Shown here: positions 44,821 to 53,159 of the stretch, in pieces
Numbering within the stretch: position 1 is the first letter of the stretch
Layout of the letters: each line of letters starts with the position of its first letter
From: Flavobacterium sp. UBA2787
GTDB taxonomy: Bacteria > Bacteroidota > Bacteroidia > Flavobacteriales > Flavobacteriaceae
Assembly: GCA_002352205.1 (NCBI GenBank)
Contig: DEHZ01000016.1
Coordinates: 1-64,000, forward strand
Reading direction: 5' to 3'
DNA length: 64,000 nucleotides
The notes under the pieces: generated by a model
Told to the model about the DNA's origin: nothing
Seen by the model: the letters and a program-made list of their open reading frames with translations, nothing else
The model's database searches: none
Position numbers and translations under genes: made by a program

Positions 44821-46200
44821 TTAGTTAAACCTTAATTCTACAATAGTTTCAACGTTTAATTTACTGTTTATTTGAAAGTCAATATTCAATAAATCAGTAA
44901 GTCTTTTTACGATAGATAAACCTAAGCCTGTGCCTTTTGTATTAGTTTGAAGAACGGATTGAGAACGATAAAAACGATTTCCTATTTTGTTCAATTCTTC
45001 GGAAGAGATACCAATTCCGTTGTCTTGAATTTTACAAATAATTTGGTTGTTTTCTTTCCATAAAGCAATAGAAATTTTTCCATTTGGATTGGAATATTTA
45101 ATTGCATTGGATACTAGATTACTGATGATTATAGAAACCAAATAATTATCAGAATCAATGGTATAATCATCTGCAAATGAATTTTCAATTTTAATATTCT
45201 TATCATTTATTTTTTGCGAAAATCGAGCTAATACATCTAAAATCAATGCATTGAGAAAAACAGGTTCTTTTTTAGTATTTTGCTTTTGATTTTCAAAACG
45301 AGCCAATAACAATAATTCGTCAACCAATTGATTTAATCGGTCAACTTCTTTGATACTGTAATTGATTTTTTCCTCATATTCCGATTGATTTCGAGGTTTA
45401 CGAACTAAAACTTCTAATGTTCCTTTGATTACAGCCAAAGGTGTTCGCAATTCATGAGAAGCATCAGATGTGAATTGTTTTTCGCGTTCTACAGCATTTT
45501 CAATTCGGTCTAACAAGTCATTAATTGTTTTTGAAAGTACGAATAATTCATCTTTATTTTGGGGTAAATCTATTCGCGAACTTAGGTTTTCGCGACTAAT
45601 TTGCTTTGAAGTTTCAATAATTGTTTTTATTGGTTTGATGCTTCTTCCTACAATAAATCTGGCGATAAGAAATAAACTTATCAAAATAATTGGCAATGAA
45701 ATAAATAGAATGTTTCGCAAATTAGACAAAACCATAATAGCATCATCCAACGACATAGCTACGACGAGATAACCAATCACTTTTTGATTATCATAAAGCG
45801 GAACCTGAATCTGACGAATAGGTTTTTTGTTTAAATATGTATCAATAAATTCGTTTTTTCTATTTTCCGGATAAAGCTTTAAATTGAGTTTTTTTAAATT
45901 GGGTGATTTATCAATTAGTTCGTTATTGCTATCAAAAAATTCAACAAATACAGGGTTAACATCCACTGTATTGTGTTCTCTTTCACGCCATTCATCCACT
46001 TGAATGAGATAAGTGTTGTTATGATCTATTTCAATTTCTTGTAAATGTTTTTCAACTTCATTTTGAATATCATCGTTTATATGGTTGTAAACACTTAAAC
46101 TCACCATTTGATAAATTACTAAAAAAACTATGGTTATCAGCAAAGCAGTGCTAATAATATAGTAAAAAGCAATTCTATTTCTAAAAGAGAATTTAAGCAT
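44821..46200 (-). CDS. Sensor histidine kinase
   Basis: A 459-residue membrane kinase. It has two membrane helices (about 10-32 and 165-185) flanking a periplasmic sensor of about 130 residues, then HAMP (about 185-240), a HisKA box SHELRTPLAVIKG with the phospho-accepting His, and an ATPase domain with N box NAIKYS, G1 DNGIGIS and GTGLGLSIVKRL. It has the CusS/BaeS-like architecture. It lies 14 nt after its response regulator and 73 nt before the efflux genes. Confidence 0.95.
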   Translation of the reverse strand: MLKFSFRNRIAFYYIISTALLITIVFLVIYQMVSLSVYNHINDDIQNEVEKHLQEIEIDHNNTYLIQVDEWREREHNTVDVNPVFVEFFDSNNELIDKSPNLKKLNLKLYPENRKNEFIDTYLNKKPIRQIQVPLYDNQKVIGYLVVAMSLDDAIMVLSNLRNILFISLPIILISLFLIARFIVGRSIKPIKTIIETSKQISRENLSSRIDLPQNKDELFVLSKTINDLLDRIENAVEREKQFTSDASHELRTPLAVIKGTLEVLVRKPRNQSEYEEKINYSIKEVDRLNQLVDELLLLARFENQKQNTKKEPVFLNALILDVLARFSQKINDKNIKIENSFADDYTIDSDNYLVSIIISNLVSNAIKYSNPNGKISIALWKENNQIICKIQDNGIGISSEELNKIGNRFYRSQSVLQTNTKGTGLGLSIVKRLTDLLNIDFQINSKLNVETIVELRFN

Positions 46201-46214
46201 AAATTGTAACTACA

Positions 46215-46877
46215 TTAATCATTAGCAATATAACCAACACCTCGAATGGTTTTAATACTTTCATCTTCTTTAGAAAGATTGAGTTTTTTCCTGATAGCAT
46301 TCATAAACACATCAATTACACCGGTATCATATTCAAAATGAATATCCCAAACATCTTCAATAATTTGATTTCGAGTGCACACTTTTCCTTTGTTTTTGAT
46401 TAAATATATCAAAAGTTCGTATTCTCTTTGTGTCAATGAAATTTCATTATTTTCTGAAAAAACCTGGTGTTTAGATTGAATAATTTTAATCTTTCCTAGG
46501 TTCAAAACATCAACTTCCTTGGTGGTTCTAAAATGAATTTTTATTCGTTCTAACAATTCATCAAAACTAAAAGGTTTTTTGATGTAATCATTGGCTCCGG
46601 CTTTTAAACCTTCAATAGTTTCCTGAACGGTATCTTTGGCTGTTAAAAAAATAATTGGCGTTGTAGCATTGGTTTTTCTAAAGGATTCACAAACCTTTAA
46701 CCCAGAGAGTTTAGGTAACATCCAGTCTAATAAAATTAAATCGGGTTTATGGCTAATTGCCATTTCTAATCCTGATTGACCATCATTAGCAACCAACACT
46801 TCATAGCCTTCTTCTTCTAAACCTTGTTTTAGAAAATTGGCAATTCCTATTTCATCTTCAACGACTAAAAGTTTCAT
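46215..46877 (-). CDS. OmpR-family response regulator
   Basis: A 220-residue regulator: receiver domain (1-115) with phospho-Asp in LLDWMLPK (about 51), conserved Thr (FLTAKD) and Lys (DYIKKPF); winged-helix DNA-binding domain (about 125-220) with EYELLIYLIKNKGKVCTRNQI and RGVGYI. It resembles CusR/CopR-type metal regulators. Its start overlaps the DUF3570 stop by 4 nt, so it is coupled to the thioredoxin-ApbE-DUF module. Confidence 0.96.
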   Translation of the reverse strand: MKLLVVEDEIGIANFLKQGLEEEGYEVLVANDGQSGLEMAISHKPDLILLDWMLPKLSGLKVCESFRKTNATTPIIFLTAKDTVQETIEGLKAGANDYIKKPFSFDELLERIKIHFRTTKEVDVLNLGKIKIIQSKHQVFSENNEISLTQREYELLIYLIKNKGKVCTRNQIIEDVWDIHFEYDTGVIDVFMNAIRKKLNLSKEDESIKTIRGVGYIAND

Positions 46878-48190
46878 TTGTCTAATACAAATTTAATTCC
46901 GAAAGATACGATATTTGCCTCTAACCCATCACTTCTGGAATAATGATTATACCTGAAATCAATATTTTTTATGCCAAATTTCCAGATTTTAGAAGCGGTG
47001 AAAATATCGGTGTAATTCACTCCAAATCCGTATTGATGTGCATCAAATGTTGATAAATCATAATCGGAAGTATAAAATTCATCGGTAGAAAGATGTTGTT
47101 CGTGCGGAGCAAAATATTTTGATGCAGACTGAGTATAAAAACGATACATCGGAAAAATGGTAAAACGATCCGTTATTTTATAAGGCAATTCAACACTTGC
47201 TGTATGTGAACTAATTCCCCAATTATCCGTATAAAAACGATAATAAGTTCTAAACACAAATTTTTCGTTGATATAATAATTCAAACGAGCTCCAATTGGC
47301 AATTTAAATCGACTATCAGGCAAACGTTCAATATCATCAGCTAATTGAAATTCATTAATAAACGAATCACTCACATCGGCAAAATAAACCCGTTGATACG
47401 GTGTAGAAAGTAAGCCTTGTTGATGTAAAACATCAGCAAAAATGGATAGTTGTGTTTTCTTATTCAGCACTTGCGAAAAACTGAAAGAAAGTGCAAAAGA
47501 ATTTCTATTTTTTTCCGGTTGAAAAACAAAATTGGTTGGGTTGTAATTGGTATTTCCTGTGATTGTAAAATCATCAAAAATTCCACCGTTTAGTGTATTA
47601 CCATTATCGGCAAAATCTTGTAATTCTTTAGGATAAATGGGCTTCCAAGTATCTAAATAAAAATTGGCAGCAATTCCCACTTCGGTATTTTTGTCGTTAA
47701 ATAATTTTGTTAAACCACCACCAAAACCAATGGAAGAATAGTCATATTCTACAGAACCGGAAATATGTGCATTCCAAATCGTATTTCGATCATCGGAACT
47801 ATGACTGTAATTAATTACTAACGTAGTTAAAACATCTTTTGCAGAAGCACCCGAACTCGCTTGCCACGGACTTGGTGTTGCACTATCAAACGGATTTATG
47901 TTTCCTGATGAAGCTGAAGAATAGGCAGAAATCCCCATATCTACAGTTAAAACATCATCGTCGTTTAGTGGAACAGCTACAACAATAGTTGGTGTAATAT
48001 CGGTTAATTCCTCCATCCCACTTCCACCGGAAACAGCTGAATGAATTCCGTCTTGTTTATAATAACTCATTAAAAAATCGACTTCAACCGATTCGAGCAC
48101 ACGTTTTTTGAATACGAGCGTAGAATCTTGTTCTTGTCCAAAAAGCGAAAAAGAACAAAGAAAGAGTAAAAGAAAAAAATAATTTTTCAT
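46874..48190 (-). CDS. DUF3570 outer-membrane beta-barrel protein
   Basis: A 438-residue exported protein with signal peptide (ending SLFGQ) and a long series of amphipathic beta-strands with aromatic girdles; the last strand ends in phenylalanine-rich SFGIKFVLDK. It matches DUF3570, a predicted outer-membrane barrel that accompanies DUF4266, ApbE and thioredoxin genes. Function unknown. It is 15 nt downstream of the DUF4266 gene and overlaps the response regulator. Confidence 0.85.
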   Translation of the reverse strand: MKNYFFLLLFLCSFSLFGQEQDSTLVFKKRVLESVEVDFLMSYYKQDGIHSAVSGGSGMEELTDITPTIVVAVPLNDDDVLTVDMGISAYSSASSGNINPFDSATPSPWQASSGASAKDVLTTLVINYSHSSDDRNTIWNAHISGSVEYDYSSIGFGGGLTKLFNDKNTEVGIAANFYLDTWKPIYPKELQDFADNGNTLNGGIFDDFTITGNTNYNPTNFVFQPEKNRNSFALSFSFSQVLNKKTQLSIFADVLHQQGLLSTPYQRVYFADVSDSFINEFQLADDIERLPDSRFKLPIGARLNYYINEKFVFRTYYRFYTDNWGISSHTASVELPYKITDRFTIFPMYRFYTQSASKYFAPHEQHLSTDEFYTSDYDLSTFDAHQYGFGVNYTDIFTASKIWKFGIKNIDFRYNHYSRSDGLEANIVSFGIKFVLDK

Positions 48191-48205
48191 TATTAATTTG
48201 GGTAA

Positions 48206-48415
48206 TTAGTTACAACCACAACCACCACCGGTTTTGCCACCATTGGCTCCGGCTGCTGCTTCGCGATAGACTTGAAAATTGGTTTCAAAACGTTCAGAGG
48301 AACGAGCTGCTAATTTCATATCAGGATCATTGATTTTTTCTTTTTCGTATTCTTTAACTGAATTGCAGGATTGTAATGCGATTAGAATTAGGGCAAGAAT
48401 TATTATATTTTTCAT
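48206..48415 (-). CDS. DUF4266 lipoprotein with C-terminal Cys motif
   Basis: A 69-residue lipoprotein (MKNIIILALILIALQSC, Cys17). The mature part includes INDPDMKL and a Gly-rich C-terminus ending GGKTGGGCGCN, with two Cys in a CGC arrangement. It matches DUF4266, of unknown function and usually encoded beside DUF3570. ATG at 48415 was chosen; the longer frame overlaps apbE and breaks the signal peptide. It starts 7 nt after apbE. Confidence 0.85.
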   Translation of the reverse strand: MKNIIILALILIALQSCNSVKEYEKEKINDPDMKLAARSSERFETNFQVYREAAAGANGGKTGGGCGCN

Positions 48416-48422
48416 TTCAAAT

Positions 48423-49412
48423 TTATTGTTTATCAAATTTCTTTAAGTCAATATTTTTAGAGTTGTGCACTACTCCTTTGTCATCCACAATAATGTATTC
48501 GATTCCTTTGATTTGGTTTACTAAATCGAGTCCGACATCAATGCCGAGAACGAAAATTCCGGTAGCCAGTGCATCGGCTAGTTCTGTGGTTTTTGCAAAA
48601 ACCGATACACTAACTATTCCGGTGGCAGGATAACCTGTTCTTGGATCTATAATATGTGAATATCTCTTTCCGTTGAAAGTGACAAATTTTTCATAACTAC
48701 CGGAAGTTTCTACTGCACTGTCTTCTAAAGGGAAAGTTGCAAACACTTTATTTTTATTCATCGGATTCACGATGGCTACTGTCCACGGTTTTCCATCAGG
48801 CTGTTTACCCCATGCAAAAATGTCGCCTGAAACATTTACAATTCCGGATTTACAACCGTTTTCGATTAATAAAGCTTTGACTTTATCGGCAATATAACCT
48901 TGACCAATTCCGCCTAAACCGAGTTTCATTCCTTTATTCTTTAGAAAAATAGTCGATTCATATTCGTTTAAGATGATATTTTGATAGCCAACTTTAGCAA
49001 CTGAATTTTTGATAGCTTCTTCGGTTGGCATTTCTTTCATACTTCCGTCAAACTTCCAAATTTTATCCATGGATGCATACGAGATATCAAAAGCTCCGTT
49101 GGTTAGTTTTGAAATTTTAATGGCTCTTTCAATCAATTCAAAAACTTCTTTATCCACTTTTACCGGAGCAATTCCTGCATTTTGATTGACTTTGGAAATT
49201 TGTGTGGTTGGAATCCAATCGGAAATTAAGTTTTCAATGCGTTTAACTTCATCAATTGCTTGGTTGATAAACTGATTTCCTTGAACGGTATCAGTTGCAA
49301 CTACAGTCATTTCAAAAGGACTGCCAAGCATAAATGTCTTTTTAGTGTGAACAATTTGTGCGGAAGAATTCCACAAAAAGAAAAGACTACAATATAAAAG
49401 AATAGTTTTCAT
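48423..49412 (-). CDS. apbE: FAD:protein FMN transferase (ApbE family)
   Basis: A 329-residue exported enzyme with signal peptide (cleavage near FLWNSSAQ). ApbE attaches FMN from FAD to a Thr/Ser of target proteins in extracytoplasmic redox systems. Visible family motifs are LGGIGQGYIADKV, VNVSGDIFAWG, SGSYEKF and HIIDPRTGYPA (metal-binding Asp). No target with the usual [ST]GA[ST] flavinylation motif is encoded in this operon. It abuts the thioredoxin gene (stop 49413) and precedes DUF4266. Confidence 0.93.
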   Translation of the reverse strand: MKTILLYCSLFFLWNSSAQIVHTKKTFMLGSPFEMTVVATDTVQGNQFINQAIDEVKRIENLISDWIPTTQISKVNQNAGIAPVKVDKEVFELIERAIKISKLTNGAFDISYASMDKIWKFDGSMKEMPTEEAIKNSVAKVGYQNIILNEYESTIFLKNKGMKLGLGGIGQGYIADKVKALLIENGCKSGIVNVSGDIFAWGKQPDGKPWTVAIVNPMNKNKVFATFPLEDSAVETSGSYEKFVTFNGKRYSHIIDPRTGYPATGIVSVSVFAKTTELADALATGIFVLGIDVGLDLVNQIKGIEYIIVDDKGVVHNSKNIDLKKFDKQ

Positions 49413-49847
49413 TTACTTTTCGAATTTTTTAATCATCGCTATGTATTCTGCAGGTGATACATTTTTAAAACCTGTCATTCCGAGCACTTTCCCATTTTTA
49501 TCCAACAAAACAACTAAAGGGAAGCTTCCTCCTTTATTATATTTTTCAGCCAATTCTTTGTTTTGTTCTGTTAATTCAGGAGTTAATTGATTGGCTTTTT
49601 TCTTTGGAAAGTCGGCTTTATAAGTGACCCAACTTTTATTTGCTTCAGCTTTAAACTCATCAGACATCCAAATGTTCTTTTCTAATTTCATACAAGGTGC
49701 ACACCAATCGGAACCGGAAAAAACCAATACAATATTTTTGTTTTCCTTGATGGCAAGAGATTTTGCTTCTTCAAAATTGGTTTGCCAGTTTTGAGCATAA
49801 AAAAAATTAAGTGTAAAAAGGAATACGATGGAAATGTAACTTTTCAT
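49413..49847 (-). CDS. Exported thioredoxin-family protein
   Basis: A 144-residue periplasmic thioredoxin-fold protein with signal peptide (ending FFYAQ) and active site SDWCAPCMKLE; the cis-Pro region is FPLVVLLDKNGKVLGMTG. It resembles the Thioredoxin_7/DsbD-gamma-like type. It is the first gene of the unit thioredoxin - apbE - DUF4266 - DUF3570 - response regulator - kinase; a substrate could be the CGC motif of the DUF4266 lipoprotein. It has a -7-like element at 49864. Confidence 0.9.
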   Translation of the reverse strand: MKSYISIVFLFTLNFFYAQNWQTNFEEAKSLAIKENKNIVLVFSGSDWCAPCMKLEKNIWMSDEFKAEANKSWVTYKADFPKKKANQLTPELTEQNKELAEKYNKGGSFPLVVLLDKNGKVLGMTGFKNVSPAEYIAMIKKFEK

Positions 49848-49863
49848 TTGCTTTATTTTGATG

Positions 49864-49871
49864 TAAAATTA
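49864..49871 (-). promoter_or_regulatory. -7-like element of the thioredoxin-apbE operon
   Basis: TAATTTTA on the minus strand, the same octamer as at 44769, 17 nt upstream of the thioredoxin start. Confidence 0.45.
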
Positions 49872-49910
49872 ACGCAAATGGAATCACATTATTAGTGAGA
49901 GGAATTCAAT

Positions 49911-49926
49911 TAAGTAAATCTTAAGT
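49911..49926 (-). promoter_or_regulatory. Candidate response-regulator site, thioredoxin-apbE promoter
   Basis: On the minus strand it reads ACTTAAGATTTACTTA, differing at one of 16 positions from the core at 44793-44812 on the plus strand. Its last base overlaps the stop of the gene at 49926. Confidence 0.55.
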
Positions 49927-51953
49927 TATAGTAAACCGTTATACTTTCTAATAAACCATTCTGAAACCAAAGCAAGAGCAATGATGATAAGTAACCAAAC
50001 CCAATCGATAATTGGTGTTTTCTTAACTATTTCTTTTTGGATGGGTTTGTAGTTTTCGTTAGCCAAAAGTGATTTTATTAATTCATCAACTTGATTAGCT
50101 AAATATGTTTTTCCTTTAGTTTGATTAGCTAATTGATTTAATTTGGCATAATCCGGATTGACAAATTGTTTTTCAATGTCAAAATCTAAGACTTCAAAAA
50201 AGCCGGAATAGGACGTTTTAGAGTTGTTTTCGGTCACGGTAAACGAATAATTTCCGGCAGAGAGTCCGTCTAAATTTACCTTATATGAATTGGTGGATTT
50301 CAATAAATCATACGATTTGGTTTGATTAGTTGCTTTGTTTTTTACCGTAATGGATAAACGAGCATTGTCGTCAAACTCATAATTTTTATTGAAATATTGA
50401 GCATTAATTTCGATGGCATCGCCTGAATTGTAGAAATTTTCGTGCGTAACAACCAATGATTTTCGAGCATTATTTGACGATAGAAATTGAATTGTTTTAT
50501 CGATAAAAATATCAAATTTTTCAAAACTTTGTTGATCGATGTGGCTTTGTAAACGCCATTTCCAAATGTTTTCACCTAATAAGAAAGCCGATCGTTTTCC
50601 TAGATTTTCTGTGTAAGCTAATAGTGGAGAATCGAGTTCAACATTACGAATTCTAGCTCCAATTAATTTATCGAAATTAGATTTTGAAGTTATGGTTCCG
50701 AAAGGATTTTGCAACGGAGGAAAGTTTTCAAAACCAATGTTATCAATGGCAAAAAGATTAAATTGTGATGAAAAAGTAGCCAAATAATCTTCTTGTTGAC
50801 CACTCATTTTGAAATCAAACGTCGATTGTTGTTGGTTTAAAAAATTGAAATCAGTGTGTAATCCGGTGATAATCCAAGTGTTTAAATTGGCTAGGATATT
50901 TTTTTCGAAAACTGATTTGAATTCGGAAGTTGGTTGGTATAAAATTAATACATTAAAATCTTGTAACGAATTGATTTGATTTGGCTTAACAACTGTTACT
51001 TTACGTTGTTGATTAGTTTCAATGGCACGTTTTAATGCTCCGATATCGGGATGATTGATAGATGAAACAATCGCAATTTCCGATTTTTGATCGATGACTT
51101 CAACTGCAAAATTCTTAATGTTGTTGTAGGTGTTTTTTTCCAGTTCAGAGGATGAAATCGTTGCTTTAAAAACTTGCACACCCACTTTTTCGGCTGGTAA
51201 TAAAACGGTGATTAATTGTGATTTTTGACTGGATGAAAAACTCACATTTTGTTTACTCAAAATTGAATTTCCTTGTGAAATGGAGAAAGTAGCATTCACA
51301 TTTTTATTTCCTGAATAGTTGACAAAAACTTCAACCGGAAATTTATTTTTCAGAAAAGCGTATTTATTGACGTTAAGTTGACTGATTTTTAAATCTAAAA
51401 CAGAAGTCGTATCTCCCAAAACAACAGGATAAACGGCTTTACTTTCATCGAATGAATAAATGTAATCGCTTCCTTGGGTTTGATTTCCGTCGGAGATGAT
51501 AACGGTGGGATGATTGACACTTTTGTGGATACTTTTCAGCCCTTTTCCTACCCCATCGATTCGGGTTTGTGTTCCTTTGAATTCGAAAGTTTGAGACGAT
51601 TCCAATTCGCTGGAAAATTGATAGGATTGTACTTCGTATTTTTCTTGTAAAGCGGAATTGGATGTCAGTTTTTTATAAACTTCTAACGCTGATTCTTTGG
51701 AATTTAATTCAGTAATTGATGACGAATTATCGACAACAATCGGCAACGGAATTTTGATGGTTTCAAATGATTTTCGGGTGAGAATTGGGTTGATTAATAA
51801 AACTAATAATCCGAAAATGGCAATGAAACGCAAAAAAGCCAAGAACCAATTGATTTTTGAATTGGATTTGGCTTTATAGAAATATTGAAAAAATGATACT
51901 CCTCCGGCTAATAATACTGAAAGTATGAGTAAAAGAACGGCATTGGTAGTCAT
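49926..51953 (-). CDS. Large membrane-anchored vWA-like/BatA-type protein
   Basis: A 675-residue protein with two N-terminal membrane helices (about 5-22 and 36-58), a long periplasmic part and one C-terminal helix (about 650-668, WVWLLIIIALALVSEWFIRKYNG). Residues about 75-200 resemble a von Willebrand A fold (PLPIVVDNSSSI and HPTVIISDGNQT). Middle portions look like CARDB/Ig beta domains. The arrangement recalls BatA/BatB aerotolerance proteins, but the MoxR/BatA neighbours are absent. Function unknown. Confidence 0.7.
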   Translation of the reverse strand: MTTNAVLLLILSVLLAGGVSFFQYFYKAKSNSKINWFLAFLRFIAIFGLLVLLINPILTRKSFETIKIPLPIVVDNSSSITELNSKESALEVYKKLTSNSALQEKYEVQSYQFSSELESSQTFEFKGTQTRIDGVGKGLKSIHKSVNHPTVIISDGNQTQGSDYIYSFDESKAVYPVVLGDTTSVLDLKISQLNVNKYAFLKNKFPVEVFVNYSGNKNVNATFSISQGNSILSKQNVSFSSSQKSQLITVLLPAEKVGVQVFKATISSSELEKNTYNNIKNFAVEVIDQKSEIAIVSSINHPDIGALKRAIETNQQRKVTVVKPNQINSLQDFNVLILYQPTSEFKSVFEKNILANLNTWIITGLHTDFNFLNQQQSTFDFKMSGQQEDYLATFSSQFNLFAIDNIGFENFPPLQNPFGTITSKSNFDKLIGARIRNVELDSPLLAYTENLGKRSAFLLGENIWKWRLQSHIDQQSFEKFDIFIDKTIQFLSSNNARKSLVVTHENFYNSGDAIEINAQYFNKNYEFDDNARLSITVKNKATNQTKSYDLLKSTNSYKVNLDGLSAGNYSFTVTENNSKTSYSGFFEVLDFDIEKQFVNPDYAKLNQLANQTKGKTYLANQVDELIKSLLANENYKPIQKEIVKKTPIIDWVWLLIIIALALVSEWFIRKYNGLL

Positions 51954-52002
51954 TTTTTTCTTCTGTTTTTTATTTTACATTAACTCTCTTCTTGGCACGT
52001 TC

Positions 52003-52147
52003 TAGCCCCGATTGCAATGGAAAGCCTTGTGCAGCTTGGGCTGATTTTTTCTTGCTGAACCAAAGCGACCAACGGAAGCTCTTGGGGCAGCTTTGAAAAA
52101 ACAGCCTGAGCAAACAAGCTTGTAATGGAAAGCGGGAATAGCTTCTT
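52003..52147. repeat. Dispersed structured repeat, copy B
   Basis: Same length (145 bp) and ends as copy A at 12-156. The outer helices AGC/GCT, CCCG/CGGG and CTTGT/ACAAG are identical. The inner helix is TGGGCTG (52037-52043) with CAGCCTG (52102-52108), which differs from copy A at six of seven positions on the 5' side yet still pairs, with two G-U pairs. Confidence 0.7.
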
Positions 52148-52240
52148 ATCGGTTGTCGGTTTTCTGTTGTCTGTTTTCTAGCCTGCTTCGCAGGAGAATT
52201 CTATTTCGACTTCGTCATCTTGCGAATTGACAAACTGTGT

Positions 52241-52296
52241 GTGAAAACTGCGACTGTGACTGAAAACTGCGACTGGAAAGTGCAACTGAAAACTGA
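52241..52296. repeat. Tandem GAAAACTGCGACTG repeat
   Basis: TGAAAACTGCGACTG occurs at 52242-52256 and again at 52261-52275, with a third, degenerate unit to 52296. It ends at the fabG stop codon. Confidence 0.6.
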
Positions 52297-53043
52297 CTAC
52301 GTCAACATTCCCCCATCCACGTTCATTACTTGTCCGGTTACGTAGGCACTCAAATCTGAGGCTAAGAAAAGACAAGCATTGGCAACGTCTTCCGGTGTTC
52401 CTCCACGTTTTAATGGAATAGAATCTCTCCAGCCTTGCACGACTTCTTCGTTTAATTTTCCAGTCATTTCGGTTTCGATAAATCCGGGTGCGATGGCGTT
52501 GCAACGGATGTTTCGTGAACCTAATTCTAATGCAATTGACTTTGTAAAACCGATCATACCCGCCTTTGAAGCCGCATAATTTGCTTGACCGGCATTTCCT
52601 TTGACACCTACAACCGAACTCATATTAACGATAGAACCTTTGCGGTTTTTCAGCATAATTTTCTGAACGGCTTTGGTCATATTGAAAACCGATTTTAGGT
52701 TGATTTCGATTACTTTGTCGAAATCTTCTTCGGACATTCTCATTAATAAGTTGTCTTTCGTGATTCCGGCGTTATTGATTAAAATATCGATGGTGCCGAA
52801 TTCTGCCAACACATCGTCGGCTAATTTTTGAGCTTCGTTAAAATCGGCTGCGTTTGATTTGTATCCTTTGGCTTTGATTCCTAAAGCGTTTAGTTCGTTT
52901 TCTAAAACCAAAGCTGATTCGGCAGACGAACTGTATGTAAATGCCACATTTGCTCCATGTTGAGCAAAAACTTTAGCGATTCCGCTACCAATTCCGCGAC
53001 TGGCTCCGGTGATAATGGCTACTTTTCCTTCTAATAATTTCAT
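52297..53043 (-). CDS. fabG: 3-oxoacyl-[acyl-carrier-protein] reductase
   Basis: A 248-residue short-chain dehydrogenase reducing 3-ketoacyl-ACP with NADPH in fatty acid elongation. It has the cofactor motif TGASRGIG, NNAG, catalytic Ser in MSSVVGVKG, YAASK with catalytic Tyr and Lys, and the C-terminal VTGQVMNVDGGMLT typical of FabG. ATG at 53043 (MKLLEGKVAIITG) was chosen; the longer frame adds an unrelated hydrophilic stretch. A -7 element lies at 53077. Confidence 0.94.
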   Translation of the reverse strand: MKLLEGKVAIITGASRGIGSGIAKVFAQHGANVAFTYSSSAESALVLENELNALGIKAKGYKSNAADFNEAQKLADDVLAEFGTIDILINNAGITKDNLLMRMSEEDFDKVIEINLKSVFNMTKAVQKIMLKNRKGSIVNMSSVVGVKGNAGQANYAASKAGMIGFTKSIALELGSRNIRCNAIAPGFIETEMTGKLNEEVVQGWRDSIPLKRGGTPEDVANACLFLASDLSAYVTGQVMNVDGGMLT

Positions 53044-53076
53044 GCTATGTTTGTTTGTTTTGTTTGATTTGAACGA

Positions 53077-53084
53077 CAAATATA
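53077..53084 (-). promoter_or_regulatory. -7 promoter element of fabG
   Basis: TATATTTG on the minus strand, 34 nt upstream of the ATG at 53043. Confidence 0.55.
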
Positions 53085-53159
53085 AGTAATTCTATTGGCA
53101 GAATAGAATGGAATTAGCGTGTTTTTGTTGTTAAAAGAAAATTAAAGTTTTGATGTTGA

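Larger units (their letters stand above)
51954..52296. other. Intergenic region between 49926 gene and fabG
   Basis: 343 nt without a gene. It contains the second copy of the structured repeat (52003-52147), a small CCTGC-TTC-GCAGG hairpin (52182-52194) and a tandem GAAAACTG-type repeat (52241-52296). No promoter was identified with confidence. Confidence 0.6.

Noticed and set aside
52182-52194. CCTGC-TTC-GCAGG hairpin as a fabG terminator
   Set aside because: The stem is only 5 bp and no T-run follows on the minus strand.
52178-52504. 108-codon open frame on the minus strand at the fabG 3' end
   Set aside because: It overlaps fabG out of frame and runs into the repeat region; composition is unlike genuine proteins here.
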